Numbered from the stretch's first letter, positions 42,156 to 51,079 are shown. The stretch is DNA of 64,000 nt from Betaproteobacteria bacterium (GCA_016720425.1 JADKKQ010000009.1:62001-126000), one strand, 5' to 3'. A program made the numbers and translations. Notes: generated from the letters alone by a model not told the origin.

Positions 42156-43136
42156 CTATTTCTTGTTGAGCAACAAGTCGTTCCACTTGGCCAGAATGCG
42201 CGTCCGGTTGGCACCGGCCCAGTCGTCGTCGTATTTGACGACCTTCAGCTTGCTCAACGGTGTCAGTGCGCTCTTGGTGGCGATGTCACCGCGAACCGGG
42301 CGCCGCCCCACGGAATCCAGGATTTCCTGCGCCTCCTTGGACAGCATGAAGTTGATGAAGGCCTTGCCACCCTCGGCATTGTTCGGGTTGGCCGTCAGCG
42401 CCATCACGTCGGCAATGGCCGAGGTGCCGTCGGCAGGATAGAGCAACTCCACCGGGCCGCCGCCGACCTTGTATCGCAGCAACGTATCTTCATTGGACAA
42501 GCCAATGAACGCCTCGCCGTCATTGACGAACTTCGAGACGGCGCCCGAACTGTTCGACAGCACGGTGTTGTCCAGAATTTTGGTATAGATCTCCCAGCCC
42601 TTCTCTTCGCCGAAGATCTGGAGAACCAGGGCGAGCTGAATGTAGGCCGATCCGGACTTGTCCGGCCGGCCGGCCGAAATCTTGCCCTTGTACATGGGAT
42701 TGCCCAGATCGATCCAGGTCTTCGGATACTGTGCCGGCGTCAGGAGCTTGGTGTTGACCCCGAAGGCGGTCGCCACCGCAGTGAACGGCACGGCCGCATC
42801 GTTCACCTTGAAGGCATCGGCGAGGAACTTGACGTTCTCGGGCGTGTACTTGGTGAACAGCTTGCCATTGGCTACCACCACGTCCGTCGAGACGCTGAAC
42901 AGGACGTCGGCGGTCTTGCGGCCGGCTTCCGCCTTCAGCCGGTTGATCAGATCGCCCGAGCCGCCCTTGACCAGCTCGACCTTGATCTTGGTCGCCTTCT
43001 CGAACGCGGGGACCACGTTGTCGATGAGGTCCTGGGGCGCGGCCGAATAGATCGTCACCTTCTCCTGCGCCATCGCCGGCGCGGCCAGCACTGCGCCGAG
43101 GGCCAGCGCTGCCGCGATTCTGCCCAATCGTTTCAT
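42156..43136 (-). CDS. Periplasmic substrate-binding protein (Fbp/Afu-like)
   Basis: A 326-residue protein with a signal peptide ending AAPAMAQ and TAGGAGA 7 bp before the ATG. Mature sequence starts EKVTIYSAAPQDLIDNVVPAFE, as in the ferric-binding/type 2 periplasmic family, followed by VELVKGGSGDLINRLKAEAG, DVLFSVSTD and NPNNAEGGKAFINFMLSKEAQ. The paired tyrosines that bind iron in FbpA are not evident at the usual place (the segment reads KSGSAYIQLALV), so the ligand may be a phosphorylated sugar, as in AfuA, or a phosphonate. It delivers the ligand to the permease encoded downstream. Confidence 0.85.
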   Translation of the reverse strand: MKRLGRIAAALALGAVLAAPAMAQEKVTIYSAAPQDLIDNVVPAFEKATKIKVELVKGGSGDLINRLKAEAGRKTADVLFSVSTDVVVANGKLFTKYTPENVKFLADAFKVNDAAVPFTAVATAFGVNTKLLTPAQYPKTWIDLGNPMYKGKISAGRPDKSGSAYIQLALVLQIFGEEKGWEIYTKILDNTVLSNSSGAVSKFVNDGEAFIGLSNEDTLLRYKVGGGPVELLYPADGTSAIADVMALTANPNNAEGGKAFINFMLSKEAQEILDSVGRRPVRGDIATKSALTPLSKLKVVKYDDDWAGANRTRILAKWNDLLLNKK

Positions 43137-43268
43137 TCGGATTCTCCTAGCAGTTCAACAACGTAAGTGCCGGAAGGGCACGCTGCCTCCTGGATCAAGA
43201 CAGCAATTGCATTCTACACATGCGCCCGCGGCTTAGCCGGGGAAAGGACCCGGAGCCGCCGCCCGGAA

Positions 43269-43880
43269 TCAGATCCTGACTCCCAACGCCTCGAGATCCT
43301 CCAGCAACCTGTCGAGCGAAGCGAAGTGCAGCGCATGCATGCCGACCCGTCGGGCCCCCTCCACGTTGTGCAGGCTGTCGTCGATGAACACACACCTGCC
43401 CGGCGTGACGGAATAGCGCTCGCACAGCCGCCTGTAGATCGCAGGATCGGGCTTCATCAGCTTCTCTTCCCCCGAGACCACGATTCCCTCGAACTCGTTG
43501 AGGAAGGGATTGAGGCGAACCGCCCGCGGAAACGTCTCGGTCGAGAAATTGGTCAAAGCCAGCGTCCGGTAGCCCGCTGCGCGCAGCTGTCGCGGGAGTG
43601 CGACCGCCTCCTCGGACGGCTCGGCAATGCACTCCTCCCAGCGATCGAAGTACGCCTGCAGCAAGTGCCGGTAATGCGGAAACCTGGCGCCAAGCTCTGC
43701 GATGCCTCGCGCGAAGCTCTGGCCCGCATCATGCTGCGCATTCCAGGCACTGAAGTCGACCTCGTGCAGGAATCGGTCCAACGCCGCTTCGTCGGTCAGC
43801 ATCTTTCCGAACAACCAGCGTGGATTCCAGGGAATGAGGACGTTGCCGATGTCGAAGACAACGGTATCGATAGGCGCCAT
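43269..43880 (-). CDS. HAD-superfamily phosphatase (HAD-IA type)
   Basis: A 203-residue HAD hydrolase. Motif I is VVFDIGNVLIPW (nucleophile Asp; the second Asp of DxD is replaced by Asn, as in YihX-like proteins). Motif II is LALTNFS, motif III KPDPAIYRRL, and motif IV CVFIDDSLHNVEGARRVG. YihX in E. coli is an alpha-D-glucose-1-phosphate phosphatase, and this protein has the same DIGNVL signature. Placed beside galT, it may dephosphorylate a sugar 1-phosphate. The ATG at 43880 is favoured because the domain starts immediately; an earlier ATG at 43916 is possible. Confidence 0.85.
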   Translation of the reverse strand: MAPIDTVVFDIGNVLIPWNPRWLFGKMLTDEAALDRFLHEVDFSAWNAQHDAGQSFARGIAELGARFPHYRHLLQAYFDRWEECIAEPSEEAVALPRQLRAAGYRTLALTNFSTETFPRAVRLNPFLNEFEGIVVSGEEKLMKPDPAIYRRLCERYSVTPGRCVFIDDSLHNVEGARRVGMHALHFASLDRLLEDLEALGVRI

Positions 43881-44021
43881 GGCGTCGACCTGGTGGTTGG
43901 AGGCGGAAGCGATCATCGGTCCCACCGTCGGGTCGCTGCTTCGACATCGGACTTCGCTGGCTCCGGCGTGCGCCGGAGCGGACGGCCCCTTCGACACGGG
44001 GCACGGCGATGCGGACCCGGG

Positions 44022-45077
44022 TCAAGACTCGCGAAAGTGAACATCGCTCACCGCCCGCAAGCGCTCGGCCGCCTGTTCTGCCGTCAGGTCGCGCTGCGCT
44101 TCGGCCAGCATTTCGTAGCCGACCATGAACTTGCGCACGGACGCCGAGCGGAGCAGCGGCGGGTAGAAGTGCGCGTGAAGCTGCCAATGGGCATCGGGGT
44201 GACCCGCCGCGGTCGCTGGATCGGGCGCGAACGGTGCGCCATGCCACCCCATCGAGTACGGAAACTCGCACTGGAAGAGGTTGTCGTATCGGCTGGTGAG
44301 CTTCTTCAGCGCAACGGCAAGGTCTTCCTGTTGCGGCGGCGAGAGCTCCGTGAGGCGGCGCATCGGCGCCTTCGGCATCAGCAGGGTCTCGAACGGCCAC
44401 GAAGCCCAGTACGGCACCACGGCCAGCCAATGTGCGGTCTCGACCACCGTGCGCGCGCCATCGGCGAGCTCGCGTTCGGCATAGTCGAGAAGCAGCGGCC
44501 GGCCGTGTGCGGCAAAGTGGGCCGCCTGGGTGCGGGACTCGGCGACCGCCTCGTTCGGCAAGAAGCTGTTGGCCCAGATCTGTCCGTGCGGGTGCGGGTT
44601 GGAGCATCCCATCATCGCGCCCTTGTTCTCGAAGACCTGCACCCACGGGTAGGTCTGGCCAAGTTCCGCGCATTGGTCACGCCAGGCTCGGATGACGTGC
44701 CCGATCGCTTGCTGCGACAGTTCCGGCAGCGACTTGCTGTGGTCCGGCGAAAAGCAGACGACGCGGCTGGTTCCGCGCGCGCTCTGTGCCCGAAACAGCG
44801 AATCCGCCACCGGCGGCGCATCCGGCGTGTCGGCCATCAGCGCCGCGAAGTCGTTCGTGAAGACAAAGGTGTGCGTGTAGAGCGGGTTTCTATGGCCCGA
44901 AACGCGCGTGTTGCCGGCGCAGAGGAAGCAGTCCGGATCGTGCGCCGCGCGCGGGCTGCGATCTGCCGCTTCCTGCTGTCCCTGCCAGGGACGCTTGGCG
45001 CGATGCGGTGAAACGAGGATCCACTCATCCTTCAGCGGATTGAATCGGCGATGGGGGTGGTCTATCGGGTTGAACAT
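44022..45077 (-). CDS. galT: Galactose-1-phosphate uridylyltransferase
   Basis: A 351-residue GalT (E. coli 348). It exchanges UMP between UDP-glucose and galactose-1-phosphate in the Leloir pathway. The N-terminus MFNPIDHPHRRFNPLKDEWI closely matches the family. Zinc ligands are C-x2-C (Cys50, Cys53), and the active site is SNPHPHGQIW with His162 and the uridylylated His164. HFYPPLLRS is also conserved. This alignment places the start at 45077; ATG 45098 with AAGG upstream is an alternative. galK, galE and galM are not nearby, which is unusual; here it lies between a phosphodiesterase and a HAD phosphatase gene in a transport operon. Confidence 0.93.
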   Translation of the reverse strand: MFNPIDHPHRRFNPLKDEWILVSPHRAKRPWQGQQEAADRSPRAAHDPDCFLCAGNTRVSGHRNPLYTHTFVFTNDFAALMADTPDAPPVADSLFRAQSARGTSRVVCFSPDHSKSLPELSQQAIGHVIRAWRDQCAELGQTYPWVQVFENKGAMMGCSNPHPHGQIWANSFLPNEAVAESRTQAAHFAAHGRPLLLDYAERELADGARTVVETAHWLAVVPYWASWPFETLLMPKAPMRRLTELSPPQQEDLAVALKKLTSRYDNLFQCEFPYSMGWHGAPFAPDPATAAGHPDAHWQLHAHFYPPLLRSASVRKFMVGYEMLAEAQRDLTAEQAAERLRAVSDVHFRES

Positions 45078-45250
45078 CGTCAGGGCTGTTCGGTGCATGC
45101 GCCTTGCCAATCACGCGGCCGTCGCGGCGCCACGACCGACGTCATACGGGACGGACTCGCTCCGTGCCCGCGAAGGTCGTCTCCGACCGCTGCTCCGACG
45201 TAAGACCGGCAGCCAGCTTGCGCAATTGTCGCTCATAAGACCGGGCGACT

Positions 45251-46057
45251 CTACGATTGGCCGGGGTCGCCTCTTTCCGGGAGGGTAACGTAGCGCGGGT
45301 GAACCGAAAAGCATCCGGTCTCTGTCACCTGATAGATGAAATAGGCATAGGGAACGTCGACCACGGTAGGCTCCACCGCTCGCAGGCGAAGGTCGAGATC
45401 GGTCTGGAATGCGGGGCTGCCGGCGACGGCGACAAAGGCGCCGCTCCACATCGCCTGCGTCGGCCGATGAATGTGCCCGCACATGATGTTCAATTTCCCG
45501 CCGTGGGGCGCGATCAGGCGACCGAACTCCTCCCGACCCTCGCGGAGACCGATGTTGTCGAAGAACGTCAGTCCACTCTCACCGGGCGGGTGATGCATGA
45601 GGATCGTGGTCTGGCCGGCGAAGGGCTCGGCCAGCTTCTTCTCGACCCAGGCCAGGCGCACGGGGCACAAGCGCCCTTCGACGCCGTTCTCGACGACGGT
45701 GTCCAGCCCGAGAAACCGAACGCTGCCATGGATCACCTCGTACTGTGCCGGCTCGCCTTCGTCGAAGGGCAGGATGTCGCTGAAGGCCGCGCGGAAATTG
45801 CCGCGCAGATCATGATTGCCGGGTATGGCAAGGACCCTCGCCGACAGCGGCGCGAGCAACTCGCGCAGCAGCGCGTAGTCCTCCGCCGCGCCGCCATCCG
45901 TCAGATCGCCGGTGAGCGCGACAACGTCGATGGCGGGCTCGAACGCTGCAACATCGGCGACGATCCGCCGCAGCACGCCGGCGATGTCAGGACGAATCAG
46001 CGGCGAGTCTGGCTTCCCGGCGAACAGATGGAAATCCGACAAATGCCCGATCAGCAC
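45251..46057 (-). CDS. Calcineurin-like metallophosphodiesterase (CpdA/GpdQ-like)
   Basis: A 268-residue class III phosphodiesterase starting with GTG; GGGAG lies about 8 bp upstream. All binuclear metal motifs are present: LSDFHLF (D-x-H), LTGDLTDGG, IPGNHDLRG, MHHPPG and CGHIHRP. GpdQ and CpdA of this family cut glycerophosphodiesters or cyclic AMP. Because a Ugp-like importer gene set lies directly upstream (21 bp) and a DeoR regulator heads the block, hydrolysis of an imported glycerophosphodiester is the more likely role, though this is inferred. It probably works in the cytosol since no signal peptide is seen. Confidence 0.88.
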   Translation of the reverse strand: MLIGHLSDFHLFAGKPDSPLIRPDIAGVLRRIVADVAAFEPAIDVVALTGDLTDGGAAEDYALLRELLAPLSARVLAIPGNHDLRGNFRAAFSDILPFDEGEPAQYEVIHGSVRFLGLDTVVENGVEGRLCPVRLAWVEKKLAEPFAGQTTILMHHPPGESGLTFFDNIGLREGREEFGRLIAPHGGKLNIMCGHIHRPTQAMWSGAFVAVAGSPAFQTDLDLRLRAVEPTVVDVPYAYFIYQVTETGCFSVHPRYVTLPERGDPGQS

Positions 46058-46078
46058 GAATTGACTCCCGGTGGCGAC

Positions 46079-46903
46079 TCAACGGATGCCGGCGCGCATG
46101 AAGCTCTGCACGAACTGGCGCTGGAACAGCAGGAAGGCAACGAGCAGCGGCGTCACCGAGAGCAGCGTGGCGGCGGTGACCAGACTCCAGTCGACGCCCT
46201 GCTCGACCGTCGCAAAGACCTGCAGGCCGACGGTGATCGGACGGGTCTCGACCGAGTTGGTGACGACCAGCGGCCACAGGAAGTTGTTCCAGTGATAGGA
46301 GACGGTGACCAGGCCGTAGGCGATGTAGGTCGGCTTGGCGACCGGGACGAACACACGCAGCAGGATCTGCAGCGCGTTCGCACCTTCGAGCCGAGCCGCC
46401 TCCTCCAACTCCTTGGGAATGCTCTTGAAGGTCTGCCGGAACAGGAAGATGCCGAAAGCCGACGCAAGGTACGGCAGCGCGATGCCGAGCGTGGTGTCGA
46501 GCAGGCCGATCCGCGACAGCGTGCGATAGTTCTCGACCAGCAGAACCTCGGGCATGATCATCAACTGCACCAGGACCAGCATGAACAGTATCTCCGACCC
46601 CCGGAAGGGGAAGCAGACAAAGGCGTAGGCCGCCATGGTGCAGATGACGAACTGGCAAACCAGGATCAGGCTGACGAGAAAGAAGGTGTTCAGGAAATAG
46701 CGGCTGAAGGGCGCCGCGTCCCACACACGACGGAAATTGTCGAGTGTCCACGGCGCGGACAGGTCGAACCGTGCCGCGAATTCGGCCGGGTGAAACGCCG
46801 TCCAGAAGCCGTACAGCAGCGGCAGGACCCAGAGGACCGCCAGCAGCCAGGCGCCGACGGTGGTCAGGGCGATGACCGGCGTGCTGCGGAAGTCGGCGCT
46901 CAT
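46079..46903 (-). CDS. Sugar/glycerol-phosphate ABC transporter permease (UgpE/MalG-like)
   Basis: A 274-residue CUT1-family permease with six helices. The EAA loop IPKELEEAARLEGANALQIL, ending PVAKPTYIAY, is the contact site for the ATPase; the C-terminal RQFVQSFMRAGIR is typical of the UgpE/MalG position (FxxGLTAGAVKG-like end, here FMRAGIR). Its ATG overlaps the stop of the first permease gene (ATGA). Together with the other permease it forms the membrane channel of the importer. Confidence 0.9.
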   Translation of the reverse strand: MSADFRSTPVIALTTVGAWLLAVLWVLPLLYGFWTAFHPAEFAARFDLSAPWTLDNFRRVWDAAPFSRYFLNTFFLVSLILVCQFVICTMAAYAFVCFPFRGSEILFMLVLVQLMIMPEVLLVENYRTLSRIGLLDTTLGIALPYLASAFGIFLFRQTFKSIPKELEEAARLEGANALQILLRVFVPVAKPTYIAYGLVTVSYHWNNFLWPLVVTNSVETRPITVGLQVFATVEQGVDWSLVTAATLLSVTPLLVAFLLFQRQFVQSFMRAGIR

Positions 46904-47775
46904 CGGTAATGGACCTTCTTGTCCACGTAGCCGAACTGGAACAGCGCAATGAGCGCCAGGATCAGCAGCAGCACCACGGTAAGCGCCGCGGCGTAGCCGG
47001 TATCCCAGTATCCGAAGCCCGTCTGATAGATGTAGAAGAGCAGCAGGGTCGTCGCGTTGTCCGGTGCGCCCTTGGTCATCACCACGACGTGATCGACCAG
47101 CCGAAAGGCGCCGATGACTGCGTTGATCGAGATGAACAGCGTCGTCGGCATCAGCAGCGGCAGGATGACTCGGCGCAACGTCTGCCAGTAGCTCGCACCC
47201 TCGAGGCCGGCGGCCTCCAGCAGCGTCGGCGATATCTGCTGCAGGGCCGCCAGGTAGAAGATCATGAAGAACCCGGCTTCCTTCCAGATGGTGATCACGA
47301 TCAGCGCGCCGAGCGCCGTGTCCGGCATGCCGAGCAGGTTCTGGCCGCCCCAGCCGAATATCTGCAGGAAGCGATCGACGAGCCCGTAGTCGGGCGCGTA
47401 GAAGAACAGCCAGATGTTGGCGACCGCCACCATCGGGAGGATCGTCGGCGTGAAATACGCCATGCGCACCGCCGCCTGTCCGCGCAGATGGGAATTGACC
47501 AGCAGCGCCATCATCAGCGCCAGCGCCATCGACAGCGGTATGGTGGTCAGCGCGTAGACCAGGTTGTTGCCCATCGCCTTCCAGAAGACCGGGTCGTCGA
47601 TCATTCGCTGATATTGATCGAGCCCGACGAAGACAGCTGGGCGCTTGCCGCGCGCCGTCGAGAAGAGGCTGTCGACAATCGTCCCCAGAATCGGCTGGTA
47701 GGTGAACGTCCACAGCAGTACGGCTGCCGGAAGGAGCAGCAGGCCTCCGTACAGGGCATTGCGCGATGCCTTCAT
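46900..47775 (-). CDS. Sugar/glycerol-phosphate ABC transporter permease (UgpA/MalF-like)
   Basis: A 291-residue CUT1-family permease with six helices, starting MKASRNALYGGLLLLPAAVL. The EAA loop reads ISPTLLEAAGLEGASYWQTL, followed by RRVILPLLMPTTLF. It pairs with the downstream permease, which it overlaps by 4 bp. The 73-bp gap to the binding-protein gene upstream contains a strong hairpin (47816-47841), which may lower expression of the permeases relative to the binding protein. The start has little ribosome binding sequence. Confidence 0.9.
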   Translation of the reverse strand: MKASRNALYGGLLLLPAAVLLWTFTYQPILGTIVDSLFSTARGKRPAVFVGLDQYQRMIDDPVFWKAMGNNLVYALTTIPLSMALALMMALLVNSHLRGQAAVRMAYFTPTILPMVAVANIWLFFYAPDYGLVDRFLQIFGWGGQNLLGMPDTALGALIVITIWKEAGFFMIFYLAALQQISPTLLEAAGLEGASYWQTLRRVILPLLMPTTLFISINAVIGAFRLVDHVVVMTKGAPDNATTLLLFYIYQTGFGYWDTGYAAALTVVLLLILALIALFQFGYVDKKVHYR

Positions 47776-47815
47776 GAGCGGCGCTCGTGATCGGGGCGTT
47801 TCATGGCCGGACGAA

Positions 47816-47841
47816 CGCCCCTCCCTGCGAGAGGAGGGGCG
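47816..47841 (-). terminator. Intercistronic hairpin after the binding-protein gene (attenuator/mRNA-stabilising)
   Basis: A perfect 9-bp GC-rich stem (CGCCCCTCC at 47816-47824 pairing with GGAGGGGCG at 47833-47841) with an 8-base loop, 8 bp past the binding-protein stop on the transcribed strand. No U-run follows, so partial termination or protection of the upstream mRNA from exonucleases is likelier than full termination. Confidence 0.6.
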
Positions 47842-47848
47842 ATCAGGG

Positions 47849-49147
47849 TCAACGATAGGGTTTGAGGATGCGGTCGATCTCGGCCTGCGCGTCGGCGAGC
47901 GCCTTCTGGGGCGTCTTCGTTCCGGTCAACGCGGCGGCCAGCGCATCGTTGAGCACCTTTCCCGTGCGCGCATTTTCATGTGTCGACCATTCCGGCACCG
48001 ATACCGGGATCTGGTCGCGCGCGACCAGGATTTCGGGAACCTTGACCGCGTAGGCCTTCAGTGCCGCAGTATTCCAGGCGCCATCACGCGGTGCGACATA
48101 GCCGGTGTTGATGCTCCAGTCGGCGAGGATCTCATCCGAGGTGAGGAACTTGATGAACTTCATCGCGGCCTCCTTCTCGGCGGTGGGCGCCTTCTTGAAG
48201 ATGTACAGATTGCCGCCGCCCAGCACCGATGCCGGCGCCACCTTGCCCGGATAGGGCGCCAGGCCGAAGTCGAACTTCGCATTGGCCTTGAGGTTGGTCA
48301 GATTGCCGGTGGTCGTCCAGATCATCGCAATCCGCTCTTCGAGAAAGTCCGAAGGCGTCGTTCCCCACTCCTGGATCCCGGGCGGGTGGATGCCGTGCAC
48401 CTTGTTGAGGTCGACCCAGAACTTGAGCGCTTCCACGACTTTCGGATTGGTCAGGTTGGTCTGGTTGCCCGCGTCGTTCATCAGGCGCACGCCGTTCTGC
48501 GCGGCTAGCGCGCCGAAGAGCCACTGTGCCGAGCCGACGTTGCCGGGAATGCCCACGCCCCAGCGGACTACGCGCCCGGAGGCATCCTTCTTGGTCACCG
48601 CCTTGCCGTAGGCGACCATCTCGTCCCAGGTCTTGGGATACTTCTTCGGATCCAGCCCGGCTTCGGCAAAGGCCTTCTTGTTCCAGTACAGCACCGCCGT
48701 CGAGCGCTGGAACGGCACCGCCCAGACGTGTCCGTCGACCTTGGCGCTGGCCACGTACGCCGGCATGAAGCCGGCGAGCCATGCCTTGTCGTCCGCCGTC
48801 TTGACGAAGTCGTCGATCGGCTGGACGGCATCCTCGTCGATCAGCGTGAAAATGTCGGTCGCCAGGAGCACGGCGACGGTCGGCGGGGTCCCACTCTTGG
48901 CCGCGGTCAGCGCCTTGGTCGTCGTGTCCAGGTAGTTCCCGGAATAGACCGGGACGACCTTGATGTCCGGATTGGCCGCTTCGAACTTGGCGACGTAGCC
49001 ATCGATGACCTTCGTCAGCGGGCCGCCGACCTGGACCGGATAGAAGAACGTCACCTGCGTCTTCGCCAGCGCGGTGCCGGACGCGAGCGCCAGCATCGCC
49101 AGGGTGGCCAATGCTCCGCCGGCCAGCGTCTTTTTCCATTGATACAT
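47849..49147 (-). CDS. Extracellular solute-binding protein (UgpB-like)
   Basis: A 432-residue CUT1 binding protein; the ATG has a near-consensus AAGGAGG 7 bp upstream, fitting high expression. The signal peptide ends at about ASGTALAK. Mature landmarks are VTFFYPVQVGGPLTKVIDGYV, TPPTVAVLLATDIFTLIDEDAV, VWAVPFQRSTAVLYWNKKAF and PKTWDEMVAYGKAVT. The opening VTFFYPV-x-GGPL-x-KVID is typical of UgpB, the glycerol-3-phosphate/glycerophosphodiester binder. I infer a glycerophosphate-like ligand; a related sugar derivative cannot be excluded. Confidence 0.9.
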   Translation of the reverse strand: MYQWKKTLAGGALATLAMLALASGTALAKTQVTFFYPVQVGGPLTKVIDGYVAKFEAANPDIKVVPVYSGNYLDTTTKALTAAKSGTPPTVAVLLATDIFTLIDEDAVQPIDDFVKTADDKAWLAGFMPAYVASAKVDGHVWAVPFQRSTAVLYWNKKAFAEAGLDPKKYPKTWDEMVAYGKAVTKKDASGRVVRWGVGIPGNVGSAQWLFGALAAQNGVRLMNDAGNQTNLTNPKVVEALKFWVDLNKVHGIHPPGIQEWGTTPSDFLEERIAMIWTTTGNLTNLKANAKFDFGLAPYPGKVAPASVLGGGNLYIFKKAPTAEKEAAMKFIKFLTSDEILADWSINTGYVAPRDGAWNTAALKAYAVKVPEILVARDQIPVSVPEWSTHENARTGKVLNDALAAALTGTKTPQKALADAQAEIDRILKPYR

Positions 49148-49176
49148 CGATAACCTCCTTGAGTAGGATTGTCACG

Positions 49177-50247
49177 CTAGGAAGGAGCCTTCGCCCCCTC
49201 CCGCCCCGTACAACGCAAGCCACTGCCCTCGTCGAAGAAGTGCTGGGCCGACTCGGGCCAGCTCAGGAAAACCGTGTCATCCGCCGCACAGGGCGCCCGT
49301 CCCGGCGTCCGGACCAAGAGCCGCTGGTTGCCGACCTGGCACGCAGTGATCGTGTCCGCGCCGAAGTACTCGATGCTCTCGACCCGCGCCGGAACGCCGC
49401 GATCGGAGAACCGAATGTGCTCGGGCCGGACTCCCAACTGGTACCGGCCCGGGGGAAGACCGTCGGGCGGTGCCTGCGCAATGCCGCCGACGACGAATCC
49501 CGCGTCGGACGGCGAGAGGTCCAGGATGTTCATCGGGGGCGTGCCGATGAACCGCGCGGCAAAGGTGGACACCGGCTCCTCGTAGAGCTCCGTCGGTGTG
49601 CCACTCTGCTCCACTCGGCCTTCGCGCATCAGGATGATGCGGTCGGCCATGCTCATGGCCTCGGTCTGGTCGTGCGTCACGAAGACCATGGCGATGCGGA
49701 GGCGACGCTGCAGCGTGCGGATCTCGTTGCGCATCTCCGCGCGCAGCTTGGCGTCCAGGTTGGAGAGCGGTTCGTCGAGCAGGCAGACCGGCGTTTCGGC
49801 AATCAGTGCGCGTCCGAGCGCGACGCGCTGCTGCTGTCCTCCCGACAACTGGCTGGGGCGCCGGTCGAGCAGCGCGGACAAACCGAGCAGATCGACAATC
49901 TTGCGAAGCCGCTGCTGGCGCTCCGCCTTGGGCGTACCGCGTACCGACAGGCCGAACACGATGTTCTCGGCAACCGTCATGTGCGGAAACAGCGCATAGG
50001 ACTGGAACACCATCGACAGGTTGCGCTGCGACGAAGGCAGCGACGTCACGTCGCGCCCGGCGATGCTGACCGTCCCCGAAGTGGCCTGTTCGAGCCCGGC
50101 GATCAGCCGGAGCGTCGTCGACTTGCCGCAGCCGGACGGACCCAGCAAGGCTACGAACTCGCAGGAGCCGGTCTCGAAGCTGACGTCGTCGACGGCGCAG
50201 ACACTGCCCCATCTCTTTACCAGGTTGCGTACGCTGATCCCTGACAC
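49177..50247 (-). CDS. ABC transporter ATP-binding protein (UgpC/MalK-like)
   Basis: A 356-residue ATPase with a C-terminal MalK-type regulatory domain. Walker A is LGPSGCGKSTTLRL, Q-loop VFQSYALFPHM, signature LSGGQQQRVALGRAL, Walker B VCLLDEPLSNLD, and the switch His in VTHDQTEAMSMAD. The domain after residue 240 carries LGVRPEHIRFSD and further TOBE strands. It starts with GTG at 50247, chosen because AGGAGA lies 6 bp upstream; the open frame before it overlaps the DeoR gene. It drives the Ugp-like permeases; the ATPase gene coming before the binding-protein gene is unlike E. coli ugpBAEC. Confidence 0.92.
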   Translation of the reverse strand: MSGISVRNLVKRWGSVCAVDDVSFETGSCEFVALLGPSGCGKSTTLRLIAGLEQATSGTVSIAGRDVTSLPSSQRNLSMVFQSYALFPHMTVAENIVFGLSVRGTPKAERQQRLRKIVDLLGLSALLDRRPSQLSGGQQQRVALGRALIAETPVCLLDEPLSNLDAKLRAEMRNEIRTLQRRLRIAMVFVTHDQTEAMSMADRIILMREGRVEQSGTPTELYEEPVSTFAARFIGTPPMNILDLSPSDAGFVVGGIAQAPPDGLPPGRYQLGVRPEHIRFSDRGVPARVESIEYFGADTITACQVGNQRLLVRTPGRAPCAADDTVFLSWPESAQHFFDEGSGLRCTGREGAKAPS

Positions 50248-50269
50248 GAGGCTCTCCTGGCGTGCCGCC

Positions 50270-51079
50270 TCAGGCGAACACGAATTTCTTCCTGACCTTC
50301 TCCGGAATTGCAGCCACCGCCGTGCGTGCCGTGCTGCCGGTGACGATGTAATCGATGCGCTCCAGCGGGGCGATGACGGCAAGGGCGGTTCGTTCGAGTT
50401 TGGAATGGTCCGCCACCACGATGATCATTTGCGCGATTTCGATCATGGCTTGCTGGGCACAGGCAATCTGGGGGTGCGACGTGCAGATCAACCGGCGCCC
50501 GACGTCGACTGCGGCCACGCTGAGTATCGCTTTGTCCACATTGAAGGAACGGACCGTCGCGGCGGCCATCGCGCCGCTGAACGAGCGGTTGATCGGAACG
50601 TACTCGCCGCCGATGACGTGGACGGCGCGCGCGCCGCCGGCGATCAAGGTGGCCAGCACATCCTGGCCGTTGGTCACGAAAGTCAATGACGGATTGCCCG
50701 CCAGAAGCTTGGCCACCTGCAGCGACGTGGTGCCGCTGTCGATCATCACCGCGTCGCCTTCAGCCACCATCGCGGCGGCAGCAGCCGCAATCCGCTGCTT
50801 CTCCTCGAGATTGGTCGTCTCGCGGATGGTGGTGTCGTTGTCGTGCGTCACCTGCGTGACGCTGACGGCACCGCCGTGGGTGCGCCGCAACAGCTTCCGG
50901 CCTTCGAGTTCGGTGAGGTCGCGACGAATCGTTGCGATGGAAACGCCCAGTTCATCTTTCAAGGACTGAGCGTCGACAAACAGGCGCGAGCGGACGAATT
51001 CCAGCAGGCGCGCCTGGCGCCGCGGCGCCGACCGGAGGTCGTCCAGATCTCTTCTGATCGAAGGCAAGCGAGCCGCCAT
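50270..51079 (-). CDS. DeoR-family transcriptional regulator
   Basis: A 269-residue repressor. The N-terminal winged helix has ARLLEFVRSRLFVDAQSL and the DeoR signature ELGVSIATIRRDLTELEG, followed by RRTHGGAVSV. The C-terminal sugar-phosphate sensor (DeoRC) includes GDAVMIDSGTTSLQVAKLL, TFVTNGQDVLATL, VHVIGGEY and VVADHSKLERTAL. Family members such as GlpR respond to phosphorylated intermediates. It is the first gene of the twelve-gene block, 22 bp before the ATPase gene, and likely controls it and itself. A consensus promoter lies 31 bp upstream. The ribosome binding site (AGGG right before ATG) is poor. Confidence 0.92.
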   Translation of the reverse strand: MAARLPSIRRDLDDLRSAPRRQARLLEFVRSRLFVDAQSLKDELGVSIATIRRDLTELEGRKLLRRTHGGAVSVTQVTHDNDTTIRETTNLEEKQRIAAAAAAMVAEGDAVMIDSGTTSLQVAKLLAGNPSLTFVTNGQDVLATLIAGGARAVHVIGGEYVPINRSFSGAMAAATVRSFNVDKAILSVAAVDVGRRLICTSHPQIACAQQAMIEIAQMIIVVADHSKLERTALAVIAPLERIDYIVTGSTARTAVAAIPEKVRKKFVFA

